From Alistipes sp. (GTDB lineage Bacteria > Bacteroidota > Bacteroidia > Bacteroidales > Rikenellaceae): 8,086 nt of DNA. How positions within the stretch are numbered: position 1 is the stretch's first letter; each line of letters begins with the position of its first letter. The notes beneath the pieces are model-generated. The model was not told where the DNA came from, searched no databases, and saw only the letters and a program-made list of their open reading frames with translations. A program made the translations under genes and the position numbers. Positions 1 through 7,005 of this stretch are shown piece by piece. Where the stretch lies: positions 5,167-13,252 of the forward strand of contig JAIDKM010000268.1 in the NCBI GenBank assembly GCA_029051915.1, written 5' to 3'.

Positions 1-894
1 GATCTCCATCTCGATGACGGTGTTCTCCGCCGCGGTTTCGTGCTGGCGGAACGAGGTGTTGCGCCGCCGCTCGAAATCGATCCGTTCGATGTCCACGTCG
101 GCGACGACCAGCTGTTCTTCGGATGAAAAACGTTCCGCTTCGCGCAGGATCGTGCCGTTTTCGGCGATGATGCCGTTGCCGGCGAATACGAGGTCGGTGG
201 ACGATTCGCCCATGCCGGCGGAGCAGTAGACGTAGGCTCCGAGCGTGCGGGCCGACTGCTGGGCGACCAGCTGGCGCAGGTAGGCGTGTTTGCCCACCGC
301 CTCGGGCGATGCCGAAAGGTTGAAAACGACTTTGGCCCCGTTGAGCGCCAGATGCGACGAGGGGGGAACGGCCGTCCAGAGGTCTTCGCAGATCTCGGCG
401 CCGAACTCCGTGCCGTTCACCTCGAACGTGAGGTCGGTGCCGAAGTCGGCCTGTTGTCCGGCCGCGGCGATCCGCTCCTCCGAAATTCCGGCGCCCGATG
501 CGAACCAGCGGTTTTCGTAGAATTCCGAATAATCGGGGATGTAGCTCTTGGGCACCACGCCCAGAATACGGCCCTGCGTAAGCACTACGGCGCAATTGTA
601 GAGTGTCGTGCCGTGGCGCAGCGGAGCCCCGACCAGAATCGCGAGCGGCAGCTTGCGCGTGGCGCGCACGATCTCCTCCAACGCTTCGTCGGCCGCATCG
701 AGCAGGGTCGACTGCAGCAGCAGGTCGCCGCAGGTGTAGCCCGTTACGGCCAGTTCGGGAAACGCGACGATTTCGACGCCTCGCCGGGCCGCCTCCTCAG
801 CCAGCGCGACGATCCGCTCTGCATTGTATTCGCAGTCGGCGACCCGTACATGCGGTATGGCGGCCGCCACTTTCAGAAAACCGAAATTATCCAT
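1..894 (-). CDS. nadE: Glutamine-dependent NAD+ synthetase, N-terminal part (3' end outside window)
   Basis: Catalyses the last step of NAD+ synthesis in the cytoplasm: the N-terminal nitrilase-fold domain releases ammonia from glutamine, and a C-terminal synthetase domain (beyond the left edge) uses it with ATP to amidate nicotinic acid adenine dinucleotide. The frame is open from the ATG at 894-892 to the edge, giving 298 residues. The glutaminase triad is readable: Glu47 in FPELAVTGY, Lys116 in VVPKSYIPDY and Cys169 in AEICEDLW. The spacing matches the long two-domain form as in Mycobacterium tuberculosis (about 640-680 residues), so a bit under half of the protein is present. FYENRWF (125-131) and FNLSASP (191-197) are also typical. 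The start follows the pepT stop by 7 bases with no Shine-Dalgarno sequence, only an A-rich leader, so it is probably translated as the distal gene of the peptide operon. Whether the synthetase domain is intact cannot be seen. Confidence 0.95.
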   Translation of the reverse strand, partial: MDNFGFLKVAAAIPHVRVADCEYNAERIVALAEEAARRGVEIVAFPELAVTGYTCGDLLLQSTLLDAADEALEEIVRATRKLPLAILVGAPLRHGTTLYNCAVVLTQGRILGVVPKSYIPDYSEFYENRWFASGAGISEERIAAAGQQADFGTDLTFEVNGTEFGAEICEDLWTAVPPSSHLALNGAKVVFNLSASPEAVGKHAYLRQLVAQQSARTLGAYVYCSAGMGESSTDLVFAGNGIIAENGTILREAERFSSEEQLVVADVDIERIDFERRRNTSFRQHETAAENTVIEMEI

Positions 895-901
895 ATCTTT
901 T

Positions 902-2119
902 TTATTCAGCCCACAGCTGTGCGAGGTTGAGAATCACCTGCTGGGCCTTGTGCATGGTCGTCAGCGAGCAGTATTCGAATTTGCCGTGGAAGTTCATGCC
1001 GCCCGTGAAAAGGTTGGGGCAGGGCAGGCCCATGAACGAAAGCCGGGCACCGTCCGTTCCGCCGCGGATAGGCCGCACGAGCGGTTTCACGCCGGCCATT
1101 TCCATTGCCTGCAACGCCTTGTCGATCACCTGCGGATGAGGTTCGACCATCTTGCGCATATTGAAATACTGGTCGCGGATCGTCAGCGTCAGCACGTCGT
1201 CGCCGTACTTCTTCTTGAGCAGGTCGACGGCCGCCCACATGAAGACTTTCTTCTGTTCGAACTTCTCGGCATCGTGGTCGCGGATGATGTAGCTCACCGT
1301 CGCTTTTTCGACCGTGCCGTTGAGGCCCACGCAGTGGTAGAATCCTTCGTAGCCCTCGGTATGTTCGGGTTTTTCGGCTTCGGGCAGCATGCTCTGCAGG
1401 TCGCACGCCACCTCGATCGCGTTGATCATCTTGCCTTTGGCGTAGCCCGGGTGTACGTTGCGGCCCTGGATTTCGATCTTGGCGCTCGCGGCGTTGAAGT
1501 TCTCGTATTCCAGTTCGCCCTCCATGCCGCCGTCGACCGTGTAGGCGAAGTCGGCGCCGAAAGCCGCCACGTCGAAGTAGTCCACGCCGCGTCCCACCTC
1601 CTCGTCGGGGGTGAAGCCGATGCGGATCTTGCCGTGTTTGTGCTCGGGGTGGGCGAGCAGGTATTCGGCGGCCGTCATGATCTCCGCCACGCCTGCCTTG
1701 TCGTCGGCTCCCAGCAGGGTCGTGCCGTCGGTGTGGATCAGGGTGTGGCCTTTGAAAAAGGCCAGTTCCGGGAAGTCGGCCACGCGCATGGTCAGGTGTC
1801 CGTTCAGCACGATGTCGCCGCCGTCGTACTCCTCGACGATGCGGGGCTTGACGTCCTTGCCGCTCATGTCGGGCGAAGTGTCCACATGGGCGATGAAACC
1901 GATCGTCGGGGCGTTCTCGCAGCCCGGCGTCGCCGGGATCGTGCCCATCACATAGCCGTAGCGATCCATCGACACTTCGGTCATGCCGAGTGCCGTCATC
2001 TCGTCGCGCAGCGCGGCCAGCAGCACCTTCTGTTTCTCGGTCGAGGGAAACGCGGCGCTCTCCTCGGACGACTGCGTGTCGTAGGAGACATATTTCAGGA
2101 AACGTTCTTGCAGTTCCAT
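902..2119 (-). CDS. pepT: Peptidase T (tripeptide aminopeptidase)
   Basis: Cytoplasmic M20-family metallopeptidase with two metal ions that removes the N-terminal residue from tripeptides. The 405-residue protein is full length for PepT (about 405-410). Metal and catalytic residues fall almost exactly where they do in the Escherichia coli enzyme: His78 and Asp80 in HVDTSPDMSG, Asp140 in GADDKAG, Glu173-Glu174 in DEEVGRG, Asp196 in VDGG, and His378 in GGMNFHGK. IRGGTDGARLS (351-361) is also typical, and NVHPGYAKGK (221-230) belongs to the lid/dimerisation domain. The ATG at 2119-2117 gives the expected N-terminus (MELQERFLKYVSYDTQS), and the stop is TAA at 902-904. It lies 13 bases after the OPT transporter stop and 7 bases before nadE, so co-transcription is likely. 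The pairing with a peptide importer supports a role in nutritional use of small peptides. Nothing suggests damage. Confidence 0.97.
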   Translation of the reverse strand: MELQERFLKYVSYDTQSSEESAAFPSTEKQKVLLAALRDEMTALGMTEVSMDRYGYVMGTIPATPGCENAPTIGFIAHVDTSPDMSGKDVKPRIVEEYDGGDIVLNGHLTMRVADFPELAFFKGHTLIHTDGTTLLGADDKAGVAEIMTAAEYLLAHPEHKHGKIRIGFTPDEEVGRGVDYFDVAAFGADFAYTVDGGMEGELEYENFNAASAKIEIQGRNVHPGYAKGKMINAIEVACDLQSMLPEAEKPEHTEGYEGFYHCVGLNGTVEKATVSYIIRDHDAEKFEQKKVFMWAAVDLLKKKYGDDVLTLTIRDQYFNMRKMVEPHPQVIDKALQAMEMAGVKPLVRPIRGGTDGARLSFMGLPCPNLFTGGMNFHGKFEYCSLTTMHKAQQVILNLAQLWAE

Positions 2120-2132
2120 CTATCTTCGATTC

Positions 2133-4145
2133 TTAATTTTTCGTTTTTAATTTCGTCGTGTGCCATGCGAAGTAGCCGATCAGCAGCAGATACATGACCA
2201 GCCCTGTCCATTCGGCCGCGTTCGATGCGGCCCAGTCCGAGAGGAACAAGTCCACGTCGGCGAACTTCAGGATGGCGCTCACCACGCCCATCAGCGCGCC
2301 GCCGGCGATGAATCCCGAGGCGATCAATGTGCCGCGGTCGAAGCGCGCCTTGTTCAGCGTCTCGTCCTTCGAGCGGGTCGACACGAACCATGCCACCAGA
2401 CCGCCCACCACCAGCGGAGCATTCAGCTCCATGGGGATGAACATGCCCAGCGCGAATGCCAGCGCCGGAATGTCGAGCACCGTGAGCAGCAGAGCCAGCA
2501 TCGCGCCGCAGAAATAGAGCATCCACGGGGTTTGCCCGCCGGTCATCAGCGGTTGGATCACCGCTGCCATCGCATTGGCCTGCGGCGCTACGAGCGCTCC
2601 TTCGCCGACGAATCCGTAGGATTTGTTCAGCACGATCATCACGCCGGCCACGGTCGCGGCGGCGACGAGCGTGCCGAGGAACTTCCAGCTCTCCTGTTTG
2701 CGGGGCGTGGTGCCGAGCCAGTAGCCGATCTTCAGGTCGGTGATGAATCCGCCGGCCATCGAAAGGGCCGTGCAGACTACGCCGCCGATGACCAGTGCGG
2801 CCGTCATGCCCGTCGAGCCGCTCAGTCCGACGCTTACCAGAATCAGCGACGAGAGGATCAGGGTCATCAGCGTCATGCCCGAGACGGGGTTGGTGCCTAC
2901 GATGGCGATGGCGTTGGCCGCCACGGTGGTGAAGAGGAACGAAATGACGAAGACCACCAGGATCGCCGTGATCGACTGTACCCAGCCGTCCAGCAGTCCG
3001 AAGTGGAAGAATACGAAAATCGAGATCAGCGTGGCGACCAGAATCGTCAGAATGCGTTTCATCGACAGGTCGCGGTCGGTGCGGGCCGTGGCTGCCGGCT
3101 GCGACTTGCCGCTGCCCAGCTCCGAAACGGCCAGTCCGACGGCCTGCCGGATGATCTTCGACTGCTTGACGATGCCGATGATGCCGGACATCGCGATGCC
3201 GCCGATGCCCAGAGGCTTGCCGATGAACTGGAAGAGGTTTTCGGCCGAGAGCAGTTGCTGCGGATCGGCGAGCAGATCGTCGCGCGTGATGCCCAGAAGC
3301 GATGCCATGACGGCGGGGTCGAGAGCTTCGCCCAGCGAACCGACGAGCGGCACGATGATGAACCATACCAAACACGAGCCGGCCGTGATGATGAGGGCGT
3401 ATTTAAGTCCGATGATGTAGCCCAGACCCAGCACGGCGGCCGACGTATTCACGCTGAAGACGACCTTGAACTTGTCGGCGGCGATGGCGCCCCACGAGCA
3501 GATGCGCGTCGAGACGGCTTCGGTCCAGAGTCCGAACGTGCCGACGACGAAGTCGTAGAGTCCGCCCACGAGTCCGGCCACGGCCAGCAATTTGGCCTGG
3601 CTGCCGCCCTTTTCGCCCGAAACGAGCACTTCGGTCGTAGCCGTCGCTTCGGGGAACGGATATTTGCCGTGCATCTCCTTGACGAAGTACTTGCGGAAGG
3701 GGATCAGCAACACGATGCCCAGCAGACCGCCGAAGAGCGACGAGAGAAAGACCTGCCAGAAGGCGGCGTCGAGCCCCAGAATGTAGAGTGCCGGGAGGGT
3801 GAAGATCGCCCCCGCGACGATCACGCCCGACGAGGCGCCGATCGACTGGATGATGACGTTCTGCCCGAGCATGTTCTTCTTGCCCAGTACGTTGCCGATG
3901 CCGGCGGCAAGGATGGCGATCGGAATCGCCGCTTCGAATACCTGTCCGACCTTGAGTCCGAGGAAAGCCGCTGCGGCCGAGAAGATCACGGCCATCGCGA
4001 CGCCCATCAGCACCGAATAGGGCGTAACTTCGCGCGGCGAGGTCGACGCCGGCATCAAGGGGATATATTCTTCTCCCGGCCGAAGTTCGCGATAGGCGTT
4101 TTCCGGCAGCGAAACGATGGGTTTTTCTTGTTCCATGTTCATCAT
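2133..4145 (-). CDS. OPT-family oligopeptide transporter
   Basis: Inner-membrane secondary transporter of the oligopeptide transporter (OPT) family, bacterial branch; members are thought to import small peptides, probably with protons, but some move metal chelates, so the substrate is inferred. From the ATG at 4145-4143 it is 670 residues, near the usual 620-680, with roughly 14-16 hydrophobic segments between residues 42 and 660. Family landmarks are KYPFPEATAT (161-170), GTNPVSGMTL (417-426), DLKIGYWLGTTPRKQ (470-484) and GMFIPMELNAP (567-577). There is no signal peptide; a hydrophilic head of about 40 residues comes first. Start choice: M1 has GGGAG 10 bases upstream (4156-4160), one of few Shine-Dalgarno-like sites here. 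In-frame ATGs at 4142 and 4136 are alternatives (669 or 667 residues). The frame stays open upstream to 4514, but that part overlaps mazG and is not transporter-like. It lies 20 bases after mazG and 13 before pepT. Confidence 0.93.
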   Translation of the reverse strand: MMNMEQEKPIVSLPENAYRELRPGEEYIPLMPASTSPREVTPYSVLMGVAMAVIFSAAAAFLGLKVGQVFEAAIPIAILAAGIGNVLGKKNMLGQNVIIQSIGASSGVIVAGAIFTLPALYILGLDAAFWQVFLSSLFGGLLGIVLLIPFRKYFVKEMHGKYPFPEATATTEVLVSGEKGGSQAKLLAVAGLVGGLYDFVVGTFGLWTEAVSTRICSWGAIAADKFKVVFSVNTSAAVLGLGYIIGLKYALIITAGSCLVWFIIVPLVGSLGEALDPAVMASLLGITRDDLLADPQQLLSAENLFQFIGKPLGIGGIAMSGIIGIVKQSKIIRQAVGLAVSELGSGKSQPAATARTDRDLSMKRILTILVATLISIFVFFHFGLLDGWVQSITAILVVFVISFLFTTVAANAIAIVGTNPVSGMTLMTLILSSLILVSVGLSGSTGMTAALVIGGVVCTALSMAGGFITDLKIGYWLGTTPRKQESWKFLGTLVAAATVAGVMIVLNKSYGFVGEGALVAPQANAMAAVIQPLMTGGQTPWMLYFCGAMLALLLTVLDIPALAFALGMFIPMELNAPLVVGGLVAWFVSTRSKDETLNKARFDRGTLIASGFIAGGALMGVVSAILKFADVDLFLSDWAASNAAEWTGLVMYLLLIGYFAWHTTKLKTKN

Positions 4146-4155
4146 ATTGTTTAGG

Positions 4156-4160
4156 CTCCC
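4156..4160 (-). promoter_or_regulatory. Shine-Dalgarno-like site for the OPT transporter
   Basis: On the minus strand the sequence reads GGGAG, ending 10 bases before the ATG at 4145-4143, inside the 20-base gap after the mazG stop. Most other starts in the window lack such a site. It favours the first of three clustered ATGs (4145, 4142, 4136) as the start. Strict dependence on it is doubtful because Bacteroidota use Shine-Dalgarno pairing weakly. Confidence 0.4.
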
Positions 4161-4165
4161 GTGGT

Positions 4166-4492
4166 TTATCTGTTGTCGCCGCTGCCGGAGATGCGGTTGC
4201 GCTCCATGCGCGAACGCAGCTTGTCGACGTTGGTCTGCGCCACCTCCTCGAGGTCGTAGCCCAGATCGTGCGAGAGCGTCGCGCAGTACCACAGCACGTC
4301 GCCGATCTCCTTCATGATTTCGGCCTTCTTCTCCGGCGTGAATTCGCGGTGGCCGTCGCGGATCACCTTTTTCACCTTGTCGGCGACTTCGCCTGCTTCG
4401 CCCGTGAGTCCGAGCGTGGGGTAGACGATGCGGCTCTCTTCGGGATAGATGGCTGTTTCGAGTGCGTGTTTCTGGTATTCGTTGAGTGTCAT
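4166..4492 (-). CDS. MazG-like nucleotide pyrophosphohydrolase
   Basis: A 108-residue all-alpha NTP pyrophosphatase-type protein, the single-domain form rather than the two-domain MazG of about 260 residues. The Mg2+-binding pattern ExxE...ExxD is complete: Glu32 and Glu35 in GEAGEVADK, and Glu62 and Asp65 in EIGDVLWY, 26 residues apart. The C-terminus (KLRSRM to ISGSGDNR) matches the short MazG-like group found in bacteria and phages. Such enzymes hydrolyse NTPs or dNTPs to the monophosphate plus pyrophosphate, clearing abnormal nucleotides or tuning nucleotide pools; the substrate here is unknown. It is the first gene of the mazG-OPT-pepT-nadE run. A -7 box at 4520-4527 predicts a leader of about 20-25 bases, which supports the ATG at 4492-4490. 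No toxin or mazE/mazF partner is nearby. It could also act in NAD-related or alarmone housekeeping, but nothing in the sequence decides this. Confidence 0.9.
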   Translation of the reverse strand: MTLNEYQKHALETAIYPEESRIVYPTLGLTGEAGEVADKVKKVIRDGHREFTPEKKAEIMKEIGDVLWYCATLSHDLGYDLEEVAQTNVDKLRSRMERNRISGSGDNR

Positions 4493-4519
4493 ACGATTTG
4501 AATTTTGAAGTCAACTTCG

Positions 4520-4527
4520 CAAAAATA
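4520..4527 (-). promoter_or_regulatory. Bacteroidota -7 promoter box for the mazG-OPT-pepT-nadE run
   Basis: The minus strand reads TATTTTTG, a full match to the Bacteroidota primary-sigma -7 consensus TAnnTTTG. The box ends 27 bases before the mazG ATG, predicting transcription start near 4514-4516 and a short A/T-rich leader. I see no clear TTG-type -33 element at the usual distance, so the call rests on the -7 box and its position at the head of a tight gene run. Confidence 0.6.
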
Positions 4528-4554
4528 GCGATTTATTTTGGATTTCGGGTCGAA

Positions 4555-4585
4555 GCGCCCCGCCGTTCGGAGGGCGGCGGAGCGC
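4555..4585 (-). terminator. murF: GC-rich hairpin after murF, possible terminator
   Basis: An inverted repeat pairs 4555-4565 with 4575-4585 (10 of 11 positions, one C/A mismatch) around a 9-base loop. It begins 18 bases after the murF stop and lies upstream of the mazG -7 box, where a terminator separating the two minus-strand units would be expected. No T-run follows on the minus strand, only an A/T-rich stretch after about a dozen bases. It may therefore be a weak terminator, an RNA-stabilising 3' hairpin, or incidental. Confidence 0.4.
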
Positions 4586-4603
4586 GGAATGCAGACCGGG
4601 GGC

Positions 4604-5842
4604 TCAGAGCATCCCGACGAGTTTTTCCAGTCCGATGCCGTGCGAACCTTTCAGAAGCACCAGCGCATCTTGGATCGGACGGGCCTGCAGCGTTGCGGCC
4701 AGTTCTTCGCGCGTGGGGTAGCAGCGGACGCGTTCCGACGGCTCGGCGGCAGCGTACGCCCGGGTGAATTCCGCGCCTACAAGATGGATTTCGGCCGCGG
4801 AGTCCTGCATCGCCAGCTGCAGAATCGCCGCATGTTCTGCGGCCGACCATTCGCCCAGTTCGAGCATGTCGCCCAGGATCAGCACGCGACGCGTATGCGA
4901 ATCGAGCGGCTCGGTCTGGAAGCCGGCGATGGCGGCCCGCATGCTCGTGGGGTTGGCGTTGTAGCAGTCGACGATCAGCGTGTTGTGCGGCGTTTCGAGG
5001 CGCTGCGAGCGGTTGTTCTCGGGTCTGTAGCCGGCAATGGCGTGGCGGATGCGTTCTTCGTCGATATCGAAGTAGCGGCCGATCGCCACGGCGGCGGCTA
5101 TGTTGAAGCGGTTGTAATCGCCGGCCAGTGCGCTTTCGATCCCGTCGGCCAGCCGTTCCGAGTAATATTCGGCTGCCAGTCCCGGCCGTTCGGCGATCAT
5201 CTCCGTCAGCACGGGGTCTTCTTCGCGAACGAAGGCCCGGCTGCCGTTCGCTGCCAGAAAGTCGTATAGTTCGCCCTTGCCGCGGCGGATGCCTTCGGGG
5301 CCGCCGAAGCCTTCGAGGTGCGAGCGACCTATGTTGGTGAGGATGCCGTAGTTGGGTTCGGCGATCGCGGCCAGCCGGGCGATCTCGCCGCAGGCGCTGG
5401 CACCCATCTCCACTACGCCGAATTCGGTGTCGCGAGTCATGGCTAGCAGCGTCAGCGGCACACCGATGTGGTTGTTCAGATTGCCGCGCGTGGCGTAGAG
5501 GTCGAAGCGTTTGGCCAGCACGCGGCTTACCAGTTCTTTGGTCGTGGTCTTGCCGTTGCTGCCGGCGACGGCGAGGATCGGAATGCCCAATGCCCGGCGA
5601 TGTTCGTGCGCCAGTTCCTGTAGTGCCTGCAACGTGTTGTCGACCAGTATCGTGCGCTCGCCGGCGACCGCGGCCGGATCGTCCACTACGGCATAGGCGG
5701 CACCGGCGGCCAGCGCCTCGGTCGCGAAGCGGTTGCCGTCGAACGTGGCGCCCCGCAGGGCGAAGAAGAGCGAGTCCGCTTCGATTCGCCGCGTATCGGT
5801 CGAGATGCGGGGGTGGCGGCAGAAAAGATCGTAGAGCGACAC
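4604..5842 (-). CDS. murF: UDP-N-acetylmuramoyl-tripeptide--D-alanyl-D-alanine ligase
   Basis: Cytoplasmic Mur ligase that uses ATP to add D-Ala-D-Ala to the UDP-MurNAc-tripeptide, completing the pentapeptide precursor of peptidoglycan. Domain 1 (about 1-88) binds the UDP sugar ([18 protein letters not shown]). The central ATPase domain has the P-loop GSNGKTTTK (94-102), NNHIGVPL (123-130), VEMGAS (144-149), [12 protein letters not shown] (169-180) and GKGELYDFL (188-196). The C-terminal domain has YRPENNRSQ (272-280), [10 protein letters not shown] (292-301), LGDMLELG (323-330) and [11 protein letters not shown] (396-406). The start is GTG at 5842-5840, the only one that keeps the N-terminal domain whole; it lies 4 bases after the manC TGA, suggesting translational coupling. 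At 412 residues it is short for the family. From TNIG to GDYNRFN only about 72 residues are present, whereas I recall about 95-100 in well-known MurF proteins. This implies loss of a strand-loop segment in the central domain without loss of ATP-site motifs. Confidence 0.95.
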   Translation of the reverse strand: MSLYDLFCRHPRISTDTRRIEADSLFFALRGATFDGNRFATEALAAGAAYAVVDDPAAVAGERTILVDNTLQALQELAHEHRRALGIPILAVAGSNGKTTTKELVSRVLAKRFDLYATRGNLNNHIGVPLTLLAMTRDTEFGVVEMGASACGEIARLAAIAEPNYGILTNIGRSHLEGFGGPEGIRRGKGELYDFLAANGSRAFVREEDPVLTEMIAERPGLAAEYYSERLADGIESALAGDYNRFNIAAAVAIGRYFDIDEERIRHAIAGYRPENNRSQRLETPHNTLIVDCYNANPTSMRAAIAGFQTEPLDSHTRRVLILGDMLELGEWSAAEHAAILQLAMQDSAAEIHLVGAEFTRAYAAAEPSERVRCYPTREELAATLQARPIQDALVLLKGSHGIGLEKLVGML

Positions 5843-5846
5843 GGCG

Positions 5847-6920
5847 TCAGATGTGTTTGTCTCCGTTGTGGAATTTCACTTCGTCGATGAATTTCTTGAT
5901 GCTCTGTTCCTCGGCGCGGGGGCAGATCATCAGCACGTCGTCGGTGTCGACCACGATGAACTCCTTCAGACCGCTGATGACGGCGATCTTCTCCTTGGGC
6001 AGCGACACGATCGACGAACGCGTGTCGTAGAGGTAGCACCCTTCCGCCGGGAGAACGTTGGCGTAGCGATCCTTGCGCGAGTGCTGGTAGACCGAGCCCC
6101 AGGTGCCCATGTCGCTCCAGCCGAATTCGCCGCAGCGCACGTATACGTTGTCGGCCTTCTCCAGAATGCCGTAGTCGATCGAGATGGCGCGGCACTCCGA
6201 GAAGACCAGTTCCACGATGTTCTGTTCGGCTTCCGAGCCCGTCGCGCGCATCAGCCCGCTGAAAAGGGCGTGGTGGTCGGGCAGATACTTCTCGAAGGCC
6301 CGGACGATGTTTTTCACTTTCCAGATGAAGATGCCCGAGTTCCAGAAGAATTCGCCGCATTGCAGGAAGGTCTGCGCCAGCTCCAGGTCGGGCTTCTCTG
6401 TGAAGCACTTCACCTTGCTGATCGGCCGGGAGTCCGAGACCTGGATGTAGCCGTAGCCCGTATCGGGGCGGGTGGGCTTGATCCCTACGGTCATCAGTGC
6501 GTCGTGCTCGTCCGCGAACTCCAGACATTCGTCGATCACCGTCCGGAAATCGTCTTCGTCGAGGATCAGATGATCCGACGGCGTAACGATCATTTCGGCG
6601 TCGGGATCCTGCTTCAGCAGCGTGTAGGCCGCATAGGCGATGCAGGGCGCCGTGTTGCGGCCCACGGGTTCGCACAGCACCTGCTTGTCGCCGATTTCGG
6701 GCAGGTGCTCCAGTACGAGTTCTTTGTATTTGCGGTTGGTAACGACCAGGAAGTTCTCCGCCGGAACCGTTTTCGCGAAGCGTTCGAAGGTGTGGCGGAT
6801 GAAGGATTTCCCGGTTCCCAGAATGTCCAGAAACTGCTTGGGCCTCGACTGCCGGCTGCGGGGCCAGAAGCGCGTGCCGACTCCTCCGGCCATGATGACG
6901 CAATATTTGTTGCTTGCCAT
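5847..6920 (-). CDS. manC: Mannose-1-phosphate guanylyltransferase (GDP-mannose pyrophosphorylase)
   Basis: Cytoplasmic nucleotidyltransferase that joins mannose-1-phosphate and GTP into GDP-mannose, the donor for mannose, fucose and related sugars in surface glycans and glycoproteins. The 357-residue protein has the N-terminal signature [13 protein letters not shown] (11-23) with Lys28 in RPKQFL, then EPVGRNT (84-90), TPSDH (113-117), the sugar-phosphate region FTEKP (173-177), NSGIF (194-198), and [10 protein letters not shown] (265-274). A left-handed beta-helix-like tail follows. It is the short form without the fused phosphomannose isomerase domain found in some ManC/AlgA proteins. The ATG at 6920-6918 gives a normal N-terminus, and a -7 box at 6946-6953 predicts a leader of about 20 bases. 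murF follows after 4 bases. A related sugar-1-phosphate nucleotidyltransferase is the only real alternative, but the motif set is that of the mannose enzyme. Confidence 0.93.
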   Translation of the reverse strand: MASNKYCVIMAGGVGTRFWPRSRQSRPKQFLDILGTGKSFIRHTFERFAKTVPAENFLVVTNRKYKELVLEHLPEIGDKQVLCEPVGRNTAPCIAYAAYTLLKQDPDAEMIVTPSDHLILDEDDFRTVIDECLEFADEHDALMTVGIKPTRPDTGYGYIQVSDSRPISKVKCFTEKPDLELAQTFLQCGEFFWNSGIFIWKVKNIVRAFEKYLPDHHALFSGLMRATGSEAEQNIVELVFSECRAISIDYGILEKADNVYVRCGEFGWSDMGTWGSVYQHSRKDRYANVLPAEGCYLYDTRSSIVSLPKEKIAVISGLKEFIVVDTDDVLMICPRAEEQSIKKFIDEVKFHNGDKHI

Positions 6921-6945
6921 AGGTGATATTGAAGCGTTGAGTCTA

Positions 6946-6953
6946 CAAAGATA
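6946..6953 (-). promoter_or_regulatory. manC: -7 promoter box for manC-murF
   Basis: The minus strand reads TATCTTTG, a full match to TAnnTTTG, ending 25 bases before the manC ATG and implying a start of transcription near 6940-6942. No clear -33 TTG is seen upstream. Only 11 bases separate it from the divergent pssA -7 box. Confidence 0.6.
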
Positions 6954-6964
6954 AAAATATTTTG

Positions 6965-6972
6965 TAACTTTG
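6965..6972 (+). promoter_or_regulatory. pssA: -7 promoter box for pssA
   Basis: The plus strand reads TAACTTTG, a full match to TAnnTTTG. Transcription would start at about 6976-6978, leaving a leader near 28 bases to the ATG at 7006 but almost none to the ATG at 6979. Its expected -33 region would fall at about 6940-6946, touching the manC -7 box. Confidence 0.6.
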
Positions 6973-7005
6973 CCGCCTATGGTGGAATTTAAATTTCACT
7001 TCGCG

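Noticed and set aside
286..930. 214-codon open frame on the plus strand
   Set aside because: Antisense to nadE, which has its full glutaminase triad on the other strand.
824..2197. 457-codon open frame on the plus strand
   Set aside because: Antisense to pepT and crossing into the neighbouring genes; the composition is that of a GC-driven shadow frame.
2160..4154. 664-codon open frame on the plus strand
   Set aside because: It lies antisense to the OPT gene; its translation is Asp/Arg/His-rich and low in complexity, as expected from the complement of GC-biased codons, and it has no domain I recognise.
4146..4514. In-frame N-terminal extension of the OPT transporter (about 123 residues)
   Set aside because: It overlaps the whole mazG gene in another frame, is rich in Arg, Gly and His like shadow translations, and has no membrane or transporter character; transporter-like sequence begins at the ATG cluster 4145-4136.
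5686..6903. 405-codon open frame on the minus strand overlapping manC and murF
   Set aside because: A frame-shifted shadow of manC running into murF; Arg-rich, while the real frames carry full motifs.
5853..6926. 357-codon open frame on the plus strand, nearly the same span as manC
   Set aside because: It is the antisense shadow of manC, whose motifs are complete on the minus strand. The antisense peptide has no recognisable family features.
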